Assembly (NCBI GenBank): GCA_050942695.1
Contig: JBMNNU010000042.1
Location: forward strand, 1-16,123
Source of the DNA: JBMNNU01 sp050942695
GTDB taxonomy: Bacteria; Chloroflexota; UBA6077
Length of the DNA: 16,123 bases
Reading direction: 5' to 3'
The translations under genes were made by a program, and so were the position numbers. Position 1 is the first letter of the stretch. Every line of letters starts with the position of its first letter. Below the pieces are notes generated by a model. It made no database searches. It was not told the origin of the DNA and saw nothing but the letters and a program-made list of their open reading frames with translations. Positions 1 through 7,684 of this stretch are shown one piece after another.

Positions 1-2
1 CC

Positions 3-446
3 TTTCGTATCTATCTGCCAGCGTCTCGCCAGCTAGTGGGAAAAACGGAGAAGGCGCCACTACCGATAGGCAACGAATCGGTGCTGGTGGTCGACGATGA
101 CCCACTCCAGCGACAGGTGATATCAGAGTTGCTGGGTAGTTTGGGGTATCAGGTGGAATCGGCGGATAGTGGTGCTGCTGCTCTGGAGAAGCTACGGGCG
201 AGCCCGGTCGATCTACTGATCCTGGACATGGTTATGCCGGGCGAAATGGATGGGGCGGAGACCTATCGGCAGGCTTTGAAAATACGGAGGAACCAACGCG
301 CCATCATCGTCTCGGGCTTCGCAAAGAGCGACCAGATTCGGGATGCCCAAGCACTTGGTGCGGGCGCATTCCTTCGGAAACCGATCAAGCTGGAGGGACT
401 CGCCCTGGCAGTACGGGAAGAGTTGGACAGATATAAGGGCAGTTAG
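3..446 (+). CDS. Hybrid sensor histidine kinase, C-terminal part (ATPase tail + receiver)
   Basis: The frame is open to the left edge, so this is the end of a larger gene. The first residues read FRIYLPAS, the usual closing strand of a histidine-kinase HATPase_c domain. A short linker follows, then a receiver domain (about residues 27-145 of the visible 147). The acidic pocket is D31-D33 in VLVVDDD, the phospho-acceptor is D75 in LILDMVMPG, the conserved Ser/Thr is S104 in IIVSGF and the conserved Lys is K126 in FLRKPI, so the receiver looks functional. By family knowledge the kinase core phosphorylates its own His and passes the phosphate to this Asp. The GTG at 36 could be taken for the start of a stand-alone receiver, but the in-frame ATPase tail upstream and the lack of a ribosome site argue against that. 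The sensor domains and input signal lie outside the window. Confidence 0.85.
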   Translation, partial: FRIYLPASRQLVGKTEKAPLPIGNESVLVVDDDPLQRQVISELLGSLGYQVESADSGAAALEKLRASPVDLLILDMVMPGEMDGAETYRQALKIRRNQRAIIVSGFAKSDQIRDAQALGAGAFLRKPIKLEGLALAVREELDRYKGS

Positions 447-468
447 CACGGGTGATCCTGCCGAGATT

Positions 469-498
469 GCTCCATGTAGTGCGATCTCAGTGTGGAGC
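469..498. terminator. Weak hairpin in convergent gap between kinase and M16 gene
   Basis: The 53-base gap between two convergent stop codons holds the arms GCTCCA (469-474) and TGGAGC (493-498) around an 18-base loop. Position suits a shared terminator, but the stem is short, the loop is long and there is no T-run on either strand. Low confidence. Confidence 0.2.
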
Positions 499-499
499 G

Positions 500-3217
500 C
501 TATCCCCTCTCAGGTCCCGCAACCACCGTGACGATATGCTCCGGGTGAATCCATCGCTGGACTGCTTCACGGATAGCCTCGGGGGTCACCGACCGGATCA
601 ATTCTGGATACCTCACCAGGTAGTCGAGGCCCAATTGGTAAAACTCGATATCGAGGAGAACCCTTGCGACCCCGTCATCGGTTTCCAGGCCGATGGGCAG
701 GCTGCCGGTAAGGAAGTTTTTCCCGTCCTTGATCTCATCGTCACTAACCAGGTCGCTTCGCCACTTTTCGATCTCTCGGAAGGCTGATTCGATAGCCTGG
801 TCGACGTTGGCAGGATTGACCCCAGCGCGAATAGCCCAGGGCGAAGGGCCTATGCTTGCTTGGAGGTCGCTGGACACGTGGTAAGCTAATCCCTGCTGGT
901 CTCGGATATTCGCACCTAATCTACCGGATAGTCCCAATTCGCCCAGTATGAGATTCCCGAGTCGCATAGCATAGTAATCGGGGTCCCTGCGGGAGAGCGC
1001 CGGAAGCCCCATTACAATCTCGGATTGGAATTTACCGGGAACCGTGGACTCTACCCGTTTTCCCCTTGGTAGCTCTGTCTGCGGTATGTTGATCTCAGGA
1101 GGCGTACCCTCAGCTTTCCAATCCCCTAGAACCCGGCTTATCTGTTCCACAGCTTCGGCTGGCGCGATGTCACCCACCAACGACACGTTGAGCAGGTCGG
1201 GTCGATAATAACGGCTGTAGAAGTCCACTAGATCCCGGCGCCCAATTCTCCCAACCGTTTCTTGAGTTCCGAGAGGCCATAACCGGTATGGGTGTCCCTC
1301 GGGATAGATCTCTTCCAGGAAGTGCCGCTCGGCCACTGATCGCGGGTTGGTATCCTGCTGGCGCAAGCTGGTGATGAACTGGACACGAAGCTTCTCTATC
1401 TCATCCTCGGGGAATATCGGCCTGCGCAGCACCTCTGCAAGTAGCTCCAGCCCTCTGGGCAAATCCTCTTTCAGGCAACGAATGCCGGCCTGCGCCGATA
1501 ACCTGCCGGCATCGACGCTCAATCCCATACCCAGCCCATCTGTCTCTTCGCTCAGTTGGCGGAAGGAGCGGACCTCGGTGCCCCTCATCATCATTGGAGC
1601 GGTGAAACGGGCTAGCCCTGCCATCTCTTCTGTGTCGAAAACGCTTCCTGCCAGGAAACTTGCCCGGACTATCACCTGTGGGCTGGTTGGATTATGGCTG
1701 GTCAACACAACTATGCCGTTGTCCAACTGCTCCCTGTGAATCGGCAGCACGATCCCTGATGTGTAGTTCTGAGTTCTGGGTGCTGAGTTCTGAGTGTTTG
1801 GTGTTGAATCGGTTTTCCCAGAACCCAGAACCCAGAACTCAGAACTCAGAACCTCGTCGTCGGGCTGGGAGTAAAAGCAAGGTTGTCCAACTCCAACGGT
1901 TTCCTCCTCCAAGGCTGCGGGCCCTCCTGTTCCGTATTCACCTGTGGGGATCAGCCACCCCACAGTGCGATTGGTCTCGACGAGATACTTTTGAGCGACA
2001 TTTCTAACATCTTCTGGGGAGACGACCTCTATCCTCTCCAGCATTTGGAGATAGGTCTCGTAGCTATCTATAGTCTCCATCGCGCCGAGCCAGTACCCTT
2101 GATCCGTCACCGTTTCGGAGCCGTAAACGAACTGAGCTTTCACCTGTTTGAGTGCTCTCTGCATCTCATCCTGGGATACACCCTCCTGCTGCAGCCGTTC
2201 CACTTCTTGAAAGACCACCTTTTCCACCGTTTCCAGGGATACTCCGGGGTTAAGGGTGGCATCAATCTCGAAGAGGTATGGGTCCTTAGTCATGGCGATC
2301 GATGAGCCGGCGCCGCTTGCTAATCCACTATCTACCAGAGCTCGATAGAGACGTGAGCTTCGCCCCATGCGAGCGCCGCGCGAGCCGAAAACCCCCATCG
2401 GCTTGCCCCCGGATAGGATCGCGTCTAACAGCAGCATCGGGTAAAAATCGGGATCGGATAGAGCAGGGCCGTGGTAGCCTACATTGAAGTAGGGGGCTCC
2501 AGCGGGGTACCGGACCGTTACCCTTCTTTCGCCTCTTTGAGGCGGCTCGATCGTCCGTACCTGCGGCGCTTGAGGCCCGGAAGGGATCGGTTCGAATCGC
2601 TCTCGAATCCGCCCCAGCAGTTTGTCGGTGTCGAAGTCTCCGATAGCTACCACTACCGCATTGTTAGGGGTGTAGTAAGTCCGGTAGTGGGAGTACAGAT
2701 CATCTCTGGTCATCGTTTGGAGGTCTAATTTCCATCCGATAACGCTGTGGCCGTAGGGATGAGCTGCGAACGCGGCTGCGTTCAGCTCCTCACCCAACAG
2801 AAAGACCGGCGAGTTCTCACTCCCCTCCCGCTCCGATATGATAACCGTCCGCTCTCGTTCCACCTCCTCAGGCAAAAAGAGCGAATTGGCCATCCGGTCG
2901 GCTTCCATCTCGATCGGCAGATCTAATCTGCTGATCGGCACCGTCTCGAAGTAGGCGGTGTAATCCAGCCAGGTGAAGCCGTTCAACACGCCCCCATCGG
3001 CTGATATCCTGCGGAATATCTCTCCTTTACCGAAGCTGGGCGTACCCTGGAACATCATGTGCTCTACCCAATGAGAGATCCCCGTTATGCCTGTTTTTTC
3101 GTTGCGGCTGCCTACTCGATACCATACCCAAAAGCTGGCTATGGGTACCCTGTGGATCTCTTTTGTGATAACGGTCAATCCGTTGGCAAGGACGGTGCGG
3201 ACGGCTGTATCGCTCAC
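500..3217 (-). CDS. M16 family zinc metallopeptidase, two fused M16 domains
   Basis: A 905-residue protein built of two M16 halves. The N-terminal half (about 1-440) carries the inverted zinc motif H49-W-V-E52-H53 followed 76 residues later by E129 in VIISERE, the expected third ligand, so this half should be catalytic. The C-terminal half (about 490-905) has no HxxEH (the site reads LARFTAPMM) but keeps the R/Y-type signature LSGRLGANIRDQQGLAY, as in the inactive partner halves of this family. M16 enzymes cleave peptides inside a clamshell of two such halves; here both are in one chain, as in PqqL-type proteins. No signal peptide is visible, so it is probably cytoplasmic. The start is GTG at 3217, preceded by a strong GGGAGAG at about 8 bases. 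The inter-domain linker (residues 456-484) is encoded by a palindromic heptanucleotide repeat, described separately. It lies downstream of the 3539-4696 gene on the same strand, 321 bases away, so it probably has its own promoter. Confidence 0.93.
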   Translation of the reverse strand: MSDTAVRTVLANGLTVITKEIHRVPIASFWVWYRVGSRNEKTGITGISHWVEHMMFQGTPSFGKGEIFRRISADGGVLNGFTWLDYTAYFETVPISRLDLPIEMEADRMANSLFLPEEVERERTVIISEREGSENSPVFLLGEELNAAAFAAHPYGHSVIGWKLDLQTMTRDDLYSHYRTYYTPNNAVVVAIGDFDTDKLLGRIRERFEPIPSGPQAPQVRTIEPPQRGERRVTVRYPAGAPYFNVGYHGPALSDPDFYPMLLLDAILSGGKPMGVFGSRGARMGRSSRLYRALVDSGLASGAGSSIAMTKDPYLFEIDATLNPGVSLETVEKVVFQEVERLQQEGVSQDEMQRALKQVKAQFVYGSETVTDQGYWLGAMETIDSYETYLQMLERIEVVSPEDVRNVAQKYLVETNRTVGWLIPTGEYGTGGPAALEEETVGVGQPCFYSQPDDEVLSSEFWVLGSGKTDSTPNTQNSAPRTQNYTSGIVLPIHREQLDNGIVVLTSHNPTSPQVIVRASFLAGSVFDTEEMAGLARFTAPMMMRGTEVRSFRQLSEETDGLGMGLSVDAGRLSAQAGIRCLKEDLPRGLELLAEVLRRPIFPEDEIEKLRVQFITSLRQQDTNPRSVAERHFLEEIYPEGHPYRLWPLGTQETVGRIGRRDLVDFYSRYYRPDLLNVSLVGDIAPAEAVEQISRVLGDWKAEGTPPEINIPQTELPRGKRVESTVPGKFQSEIVMGLPALSRRDPDYYAMRLGNLILGELGLSGRLGANIRDQQGLAYHVSSDLQASIGPSPWAIRAGVNPANVDQAIESAFREIEKWRSDLVSDDEIKDGKNFLTGSLPIGLETDDGVARVLLDIEFYQLGLDYLVRYPELIRSVTPEAIREAVQRWIHPEHIVTVVAGPERG
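1766..1852. repeat. Heptanucleotide palindromic repeat inside the M16 gene
   Basis: Left arm 1766-1794 is built of TTCTGAG/TTCTGGG heptads; right arm 1817-1852 is built of the complementary CCCAGAA/CTCAGAA heptads; about 22 bases separate them. RNA from either strand would fold into a long imperfect hairpin. The element is in frame in the M16 gene and encodes residues 456-484, a low-complexity linker rich in Ser, Thr, Gln and Asn. This looks like a small repeat that entered the junction between two folded domains and was tolerated there. Confidence 0.8.
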
Positions 3218-3315
3218 TTTGCTCTCTCCCTGTTGCTCTATCCCTGGAGGTGGGGTGCATCAACCTATTCGTACATTGAAGTGCAGCTTCCGGGCCAGCC
3301 AATGCAGCAACTGGC

Positions 3316-3422
3316 ATGGTTCACAGCACGAGTCACAATGTAGCGCCGGGGCTTGTGCTTGACGTGGTACCTCGTCGGGGACGAGCCCCGACGCTACAGA
3401 TCTGGCTGTTCGTGTGAACCAT
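3316..3422. repeat. Nested palindromic element in the 3218-3538 gap
   Basis: This is the main content of the 321-base gap between two leftward genes. The outer arms are perfect 9-mers, ATGGTTCAC (3316-3324) and GTGAACCAT (3414-3422). Inside them are 18-base arms (3339-3356 and 3381-3398) matching at 16 of 18 positions, with core TGTAGCG and CGCTACA. The inner segment can pair differently as CTCGTC/GACGAG (3371-3376, 3380-3385) or CGTCGGGG/CCCCGACG (3373-3380, 3386-3393). The structure resembles a MITE or REP-type repeat; no coding frame is convincing in it. The rest of the gap shows no clear promoter for the M16 gene. Confidence 0.7.
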
Positions 3423-3509
3423 CCCCAGCAGCTTTCTACACCAAGAGGGAATATTTCGCTCCCCGCTCAAAATGGCAAATTACGCACTTCCGCAATAGCC
3501 CATACGCTA

Positions 3510-3524
3510 CCCAATAATGTTGGG
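3510..3524 (-). terminator. Possible weak terminator after the 3539-4696 gene
   Basis: A CCCAA/TTGGG stem with a five-base loop lies 15 bases past the stop codon at 3539 on the minus strand. It is short and not followed by a T-run, so it is only a positional candidate. Confidence 0.2.
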
Positions 3525-3538
3525 CACAGCACCCGAGG

Positions 3539-4696
3539 CTACTGAAAGGCTGCGTTGATAAGCTTCTCCGCATGGTTTCGCGCTATGATCGAGAAGCGTC
3601 GGTAATCGCCTTCCATTCTCGATAGGGCTTCGGCATCCGAAAGCCCCGATTGCACCAGGCGCAGCCCCGTACGGTAGATCAACTCCTTATGCTCAGCGGC
3701 CACCTTCCTGAGTATTTCGCCCCACCGCTCTCGATCGTTTGATGGCAGGCCGTCCTCCTTCTCAGGTATCGGCTCACCCCGCCTTTTGAGATTATCCACC
3801 AGATCCGAGTACCGGTATGGGGACCTGGTGAGGCTGCGCAACCGAGCTAGGAGTTGATTGCGGGTTGCCATCAGCTTCTCTGCGCTACGTAAAAAGTTCA
3901 TGGAAAGGGGCGGACGGACCCTGGCGCGGAACCAATCGAAAGCCTGCTGGGCGCTGACAGGCGATGGCTGGCGCTGGAATATGGATGACTGAAACTGCGC
4001 GACGGCACCTAACAATCCGGCTCCTATCCGGAAGTAATGCTCGGCTCCCTCCAACGTCCGCAATCTGGTAGCCGATCTATCAGCCCGCGCCAGCAGATTG
4101 GCCAGCTCCCAGCCGGGGAGGGGGCTGAAGAACTCCAATGGGTCTACTTTCTCGAAGATAACCTCCTTGGCTTCTATCGGATACTCCTGGCGGAGGTTCT
4201 GCTCGGAACTCAAGAACCAGTGATTAACTGGTAGGTCGGGCGCAGCAAGAAGCCCATCCCGGACGGGGAGCCCTTGAACGTTCTGACCTAGCGATGCAGT
4301 GAGCAGGAAGTCCAGGAGCGTGATCCCCCGCCCCAGTAGAGCAGTGAGCGCCTCCGCACGTATCTGACTATAAGAGGCAAACTCCAGGTTCCATTTGAAG
4401 TCCAGAGCTTGAAGCATCTGTTCTCTGTTGTGGTTCTCCAAAAGCACTATGACGTCCGGGCTGGGAAGGCCGGAACGAGATAGGGCTAACTGAAGAGACT
4501 CATCCCCTGCCAGAGGTACTAATTGGCGCGGCTTGTATCCATCGGCAGGCCATGGGGAGTCGGAGTTTACTCTGGCCTGAAGTATCTGCAGCCCCATCTC
4601 TTCCCATCGGCGGCCGATATGCTCGCTAGCTCCTCCCCAGTTGCCTACCATCCGCTCGCGCCGAAGGTCCCGGCTGGACGGGGCATATCCTCGCAT
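3539..4696 (-). CDS. Uncharacterised protein with PD...DxK nuclease-like signature
   Basis: I do not recognise the family. The start chosen is ATG 4696 (385 residues) because GGGAG lies 7-9 bases upstream; a longer reading from TTG 4738 would run into the palindromic repeat and is less likely. The protein is soluble-looking, with no signal peptide or membrane segment. Residues 79-111 are suggestive: P80-D81 followed by hydrophobic IVLLE, then D99-F-K101 and a later Q111. This spacing fits the PD-(D/E)xK nuclease fold, but the motif is short and common. The C-terminal third (about 265-385) is mostly helical and charged and contains a regular run rich in Arg and Lys (REERWGE-like, KVAAEHKELIYRTG). 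It is transcribed leftward from a region shared with the glucan phosphorylase promoter, ahead of the M16 peptidase. Real gene: high confidence. Nuclease role: speculative. Confidence 0.75.
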   Translation of the reverse strand: MRGYAPSSRDLRRERMVGNWGGASEHIGRRWEEMGLQILQARVNSDSPWPADGYKPRQLVPLAGDESLQLALSRSGLPSPDVIVLLENHNREQMLQALDFKWNLEFASYSQIRAEALTALLGRGITLLDFLLTASLGQNVQGLPVRDGLLAAPDLPVNHWFLSSEQNLRQEYPIEAKEVIFEKVDPLEFFSPLPGWELANLLARADRSATRLRTLEGAEHYFRIGAGLLGAVAQFQSSIFQRQPSPVSAQQAFDWFRARVRPPLSMNFLRSAEKLMATRNQLLARLRSLTRSPYRYSDLVDNLKRRGEPIPEKEDGLPSNDRERWGEILRKVAAEHKELIYRTGLRLVQSGLSDAEALSRMEGDYRRFSIIARNHAEKLINAAFQ

Positions 4697-4713
4697 AACA
4701 ATACTCCCAAAAA

Positions 4714-4800
4714 GCTGACAGCTCACCGCTGTCAGCAATTAACCGCCAGTATCAGCAATTACCTTACCGCTAAAGGATCCTAAAAAGCCGACTGCTGATA
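4714..4800. repeat. Palindromic GCTGACAG/TGCTGATA repeat cluster
   Basis: A perfect stem GCTGACAG (4714-4721) / CTGTCAGC (4729-4736) is followed by a second pair TATCAGCA (4750-4757) / TGCTGATA (4793-4800). The decamer TCAGCAATTA occurs at both 4732 and 4752. The cluster fills the leader of the leftward gene and ends just before its ribosome site. Similar CTGAYAGCTGA-type spacers are known as dispersed repeats in many bacteria, but here the copy number is not visible. Confidence 0.6.
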
Positions 4801-4817
4801 GCTGAAAACTGATGGCT

Positions 4818-4826
4818 ATTTTAGCA
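4818..4826 (-). promoter_or_regulatory. Candidate extended -10 box for the leftward gene
   Basis: Read on the minus strand this is TGCTAAAAT, an extended -10 with five of six matches to TATAAT. No good -35 is seen, which extended -10 promoters can tolerate. It would give a leader of roughly 110 bases containing the palindromes. Confidence 0.3.
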
Positions 4827-4829
4827 GAG

Positions 4830-4868
4830 TGTGATAAACCGGGCGGTCCTGCTAGAATGTGATAGACC
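4830..4868 (+). promoter_or_regulatory. Direct repeat TGTGATARACC, possible operator
   Basis: TGTGATAAACC (4830-4840) and TGTGATAGACC (4858-4868) differ at one base and are 28 bases apart. The first overlaps the proposed -35 and the second follows the -10, a layout typical of a repressor site. The regulator is unknown. Confidence 0.35.
4831..4858 (+). promoter_or_regulatory. Candidate promoter for glucan phosphorylase
   Basis: A -35-like GTGATA (4831-4836, four of six) is separated by 16 bases from TAGAAT (4853-4858, five of six), which is preceded by TG to form the extended -10 TGCTAGAAT. The start codon is about 55 bases downstream. Confidence 0.4.
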
Positions 4869-4913
4869 ACCAAGTCAAGTAAGGCGCCTCCAATGAAAGG
4901 AGACTATTGAAAA

Positions 4914-7478
4914 ATGCGGCCTATTCGCACCTTTACCGTAACCCCCTCTCTCCCGCCACGTTTGGAGCGGCTGCGCGAATTGGCTTACAACCTCAGGTGG
5001 TCTTGGGATTACGAGACCTTCGAACTGTTCAGGCGACTGGATTTCAACGCATGGGAAGCCAGTCGACATAATCCTGTTCGGCTCCTGGGGATGCTGCCGC
5101 AGGAAACGCTGCAGGCGGCGGCAAACGACGACAGCTTCCTGGCCCAACTAAGCCGGGTTGCTGAGCAGTTTGACGACTACATGAATTCTAAGAAGAGCTG
5201 GTTCCGGCGTGTTTATGGACCGGCGAACGGCATCAGCATCGCTTACTTTTCCATGGAGTTTGGAATCTCCGAGTCTCTCCCCAACTACTCTGGGGGGTTG
5301 GGCGTGCTGGCCGGCGACCATCTGAAATCGGCCAGCGACTTGGGAGTCCCTCTCGTCGGCGTCGGCTTATTGTATCAGGAGGGCTATTTCCGACAATACC
5401 TGAACGCCGATGGGTGGCAGGGGGAGCTATACCCGGACAACGACTTCTACACCATGCCGCTCACCCTGGAACGAAGGAGCGATGGCTCTCCAATCGTGAT
5501 CCAGGTGGAGTATCCGGGGCGGGTTGTCAGGGCTCAGTTGTGGAAGGTGCAGGTAGGGAGGGTGCCTCTCTATTTAATGGACACCAACATTCCGGGCAAC
5601 AGACCGGAAGACCGGGATGTGACGGATCGCCTGTATGGTGGCGACATGGATATGCGGATTCGCCAGGAGATACTGCTGGGAATAGGCGGCATTCGAGCCC
5701 TGAATGCCCTGGGGATCAATCCGCTAATCTGCCACATGAACGAGGGCCACTCAGCGTTCCTGGCTCTGGAGAGAATACGGATGCTGATGCAATCGAAAAA
5801 CGTCAGCTTTGCCGAAGCCAGGGAAGCTGTGGCAGCGGGGAGCGTGTTTACCACCCACACCCCGGTACCGGCGGGTATCGACGTTTTTTACCCGGATATG
5901 ATCGAGCGTTACTTCGGAGGTTACTGCCGCGCGCTGGGTTTGACTCAGCGTGAGTTCATGGCCCTCGGCCGCCAGGACCCCAACGATGAACAAGAGCCCC
6001 TTTCGATGGCGGTGTTAGCCCTTCGGCTAGCCAGTAAGGCAAACGGCGTGAGCGCGTTGCATGGCGAGGTGTCGCGCAAGATGTGGCAGAGCGTGTGGCC
6101 GAATGTTCCAGTAAGTGAAGTGCCGATTAGCTCGATCACTAACGGCGTACACGCCGGTACCTGGACTGCAGGGCGGGATATGGGACCTCTCTTCGACCGC
6201 TATCTGGGCCCTCGCTGGAAAGAGGATCCCGCGGATCCCGCTGTTTGGGAGGGGGTAGACAAGATCCCCGGCGAGGAGCTATGGCGCTCCCACGAGCGAC
6301 GTCGCGAGCGACTGGTCAGCTTTGCCAGGGAGCGGCTGGTATGGCAGTTAGAAAGACGGGGAGCCGCGCAATCCGAGATCGAAAAGGCAATAGAGGTGCT
6401 GAATCCGGAAGCTCTTACCATAGGCTTCAGTAGGCGCTTCGCAACATACAAACGAGCCACCCTCCTGTTCCGCCACCCCGACCGTCTGGCTAGGATCCTG
6501 AACGATCGGGACCGCCCCGTGCAGATAATCATCGCCGGCAAAGCCCATCCCCACGATAACCCAGGCAAGGAGCTGATCCGGCAGATCGTTCACTTCGCTC
6601 GGCGGGACGAGTTCCGCCGCCAGGTCGTGTTCCTCGAGGACTACGATATGGTGGTTGCTCGCTATCTGGTCCAGGGCGCGGATCTCTGGCTGACTACACC
6701 CCGAAGGCCCCTTGAGGCCAGCGGTACCAGCGGAATGAAGGTGGCATTCAACGGCGGATTGAACCTGAGCGTCCTGGATGGCTGGTGGTGCGAGGCCTAC
6801 AAGCCCAGCGTCGGATGGGCTATCGGGCGAGGAGAGGTCTACCAGGATCAGAGCTACCAGGATGAGGTGGAGGCCAACGCAACCTACAACCTGTTAGAAA
6901 AGGAGATCGTTCCCCTCTTCTACGATAGGGGCGCAGACGGCCTTCCGAGGGGCTGGATTGCCAAGATGAAGAATTCATTGAAGGCCATCTGCCCCTATTT
7001 TAACACCCATAGAATGGTGGAGGAGTATGTTCAGCAGATGTACATGCCCTCAGCCGAACGGGCCCAGATATTGATGGCGGAAGATCTGGCAAAAGCCAAG
7101 GAGCTGGCTCGTTGGAAAAACGAGATGCGGAACCGGTGGCCGGAGTTGAGGATCGTTAGTGTGGAGGCCGATGTCCCCAGCGAGGTGACGGTGGGCTCGC
7201 TCGTGGAAGTCCGAGCGGAGGTGTATCTCGGCAGCCTGCGTCCCGAGGATATATCGGTCGAACTGTATCAGGGCGCCGTCGACGCCAATCTGGAGATACG
7301 GGATGGCACGCCAATCCCGATGATCTTCCTGGAGCGGAGCGGTGATGGGATAGCCTCTTTCATCGGGTCGATCCCCTGTTCCGTCAGTGGATTGCGGGGT
7401 TACGCTCTACGAATAGTGCCGAAGAACGAGTATCTATCCAATCCCTTCGAACCCGGTCTGATACTCTGGGCGGAGTAA
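4914..7478 (+). CDS. glgP: Alpha-glucan (glycogen/maltodextrin) phosphorylase
   Basis: It removes glucose from the non-reducing ends of glycogen or maltodextrins as glucose 1-phosphate, using phosphate and pyridoxal 5'-phosphate in the cytoplasm. The 854 residues match the short bacterial/archaeal GT35 type with an N-terminal DUF3417 segment (about 1-115, containing LAYNLRWSWD). The glycine-rich loop is G127-G-L-G130, MNEGHSAF surrounds H279, the catalytic-site histidine is H315 in TTHTPVPAG, and the cofactor lysine is K609 in ASGTSGMKVAFNGG. The last 110 or so residues look like a beta-rich C-terminal domain. All key residues are present, so it should be active. The ATG at 4914 follows AAAGGAGA at about 10 bases. 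A candidate promoter and direct-repeat operator lie just upstream. The next gene, a glycosyltransferase, is 206 bases away with its own possible promoter; the pairing may reflect storage-glucan metabolism, but that is inference. Confidence 0.97.
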   Translation: MRPIRTFTVTPSLPPRLERLRELAYNLRWSWDYETFELFRRLDFNAWEASRHNPVRLLGMLPQETLQAAANDDSFLAQLSRVAEQFDDYMNSKKSWFRRVYGPANGISIAYFSMEFGISESLPNYSGGLGVLAGDHLKSASDLGVPLVGVGLLYQEGYFRQYLNADGWQGELYPDNDFYTMPLTLERRSDGSPIVIQVEYPGRVVRAQLWKVQVGRVPLYLMDTNIPGNRPEDRDVTDRLYGGDMDMRIRQEILLGIGGIRALNALGINPLICHMNEGHSAFLALERIRMLMQSKNVSFAEAREAVAAGSVFTTHTPVPAGIDVFYPDMIERYFGGYCRALGLTQREFMALGRQDPNDEQEPLSMAVLALRLASKANGVSALHGEVSRKMWQSVWPNVPVSEVPISSITNGVHAGTWTAGRDMGPLFDRYLGPRWKEDPADPAVWEGVDKIPGEELWRSHERRRERLVSFARERLVWQLERRGAAQSEIEKAIEVLNPEALTIGFSRRFATYKRATLLFRHPDRLARILNDRDRPVQIIIAGKAHPHDNPGKELIRQIVHFARRDEFRRQVVFLEDYDMVVARYLVQGADLWLTTPRRPLEASGTSGMKVAFNGGLNLSVLDGWWCEAYKPSVGWAIGRGEVYQDQSYQDEVEANATYNLLEKEIVPLFYDRGADGLPRGWIAKMKNSLKAICPYFNTHRMVEEYVQQMYMPSAERAQILMAEDLAKAKELARWKNEMRNRWPELRIVSVEADVPSEVTVGSLVEVRAEVYLGSLRPEDISVELYQGAVDANLEIRDGTPIPMIFLERSGDGIASFIGSIPCSVSGLRGYALRIVPKNEYLSNPFEPGLILWAE

Positions 7479-7488
7479 GCAGCAACCC

Positions 7489-7517
7489 TTGCGGTTGAGC
7501 CCTAAGCAGGGTATGAT
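7489..7517 (+). promoter_or_regulatory. Candidate promoter upstream of the glycosyltransferase
   Basis: TTGCGG (7489-7494) and TATGAT (7512-7517, five of six) are 17 bases apart. This would start a leader of about 160 bases that includes the perfect hairpin at 7556. Confidence 0.35.
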
Positions 7518-7555
7518 TCTAGTTAGTAGGATTTAGCGCAGATGACCACAGCAGG

Positions 7556-7579
7556 CACGCCTCTCCCCGGAGAGGCGTG
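7556..7579. terminator. Perfect 11-bp hairpin between glgP and glycosyltransferase
   Basis: Arms CACGCCTCTCC (7556-7566) and GGAGAGGCGTG (7569-7579) pair without mismatch, and TTCTGTCTGT follows on the plus strand. It could end the phosphorylase transcript, though the T-run is interrupted. Because a candidate promoter lies upstream of it, it could also act as an attenuator, or simply be a dispersed palindrome. Confidence 0.45.
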
Positions 7580-7603
7580 TTCTGTCTGTAATGAGGCACA
7601 GGC

Positions 7604-7655
7604 GGGGGTCCAGGGGGTAGCCCCAGCAGGGCAAGGCTCCCTCTCCCTCAGAGAG
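7604..7655. repeat. G-tract and CTCTC/GAGAG palindromic spacer
   Basis: Two GGGGG tracts and a following GCCCC (7604-7624) could form a small stem, and CTCTC (7641-7645) pairs with GAGAG (7651-7655). The stretch is skewed in composition compared with the flanking genes and has no ORF of note. It resembles remnants of dispersed repeats. Confidence 0.3.
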
Positions 7656-7684
7656 AGATGACATTTAGGATTGGAGGGACCGCT

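Noticed and set aside
36..446. Stand-alone response regulator starting at GTG 36
   Set aside because: The frame is open to the left edge and encodes FRIYLPAS, the end of a kinase ATPase domain; no ribosome site precedes the GTG.
1766..1852. CRISPR-like array
   Set aside because: The units are 7 bases and arranged as an inverted pair, without spacers.
4697..4738. N-terminal extension of the leftward gene from TTG 4738
   Set aside because: It is encoded by the palindromic repeat, has no ribosome site, and ATG 4696 has a well-placed GGGAG.
5414..5953. Plus-strand ORF of 179 codons inside the phosphorylase gene
   Set aside because: It is an out-of-frame shadow of a gene with all phosphorylase motifs intact.
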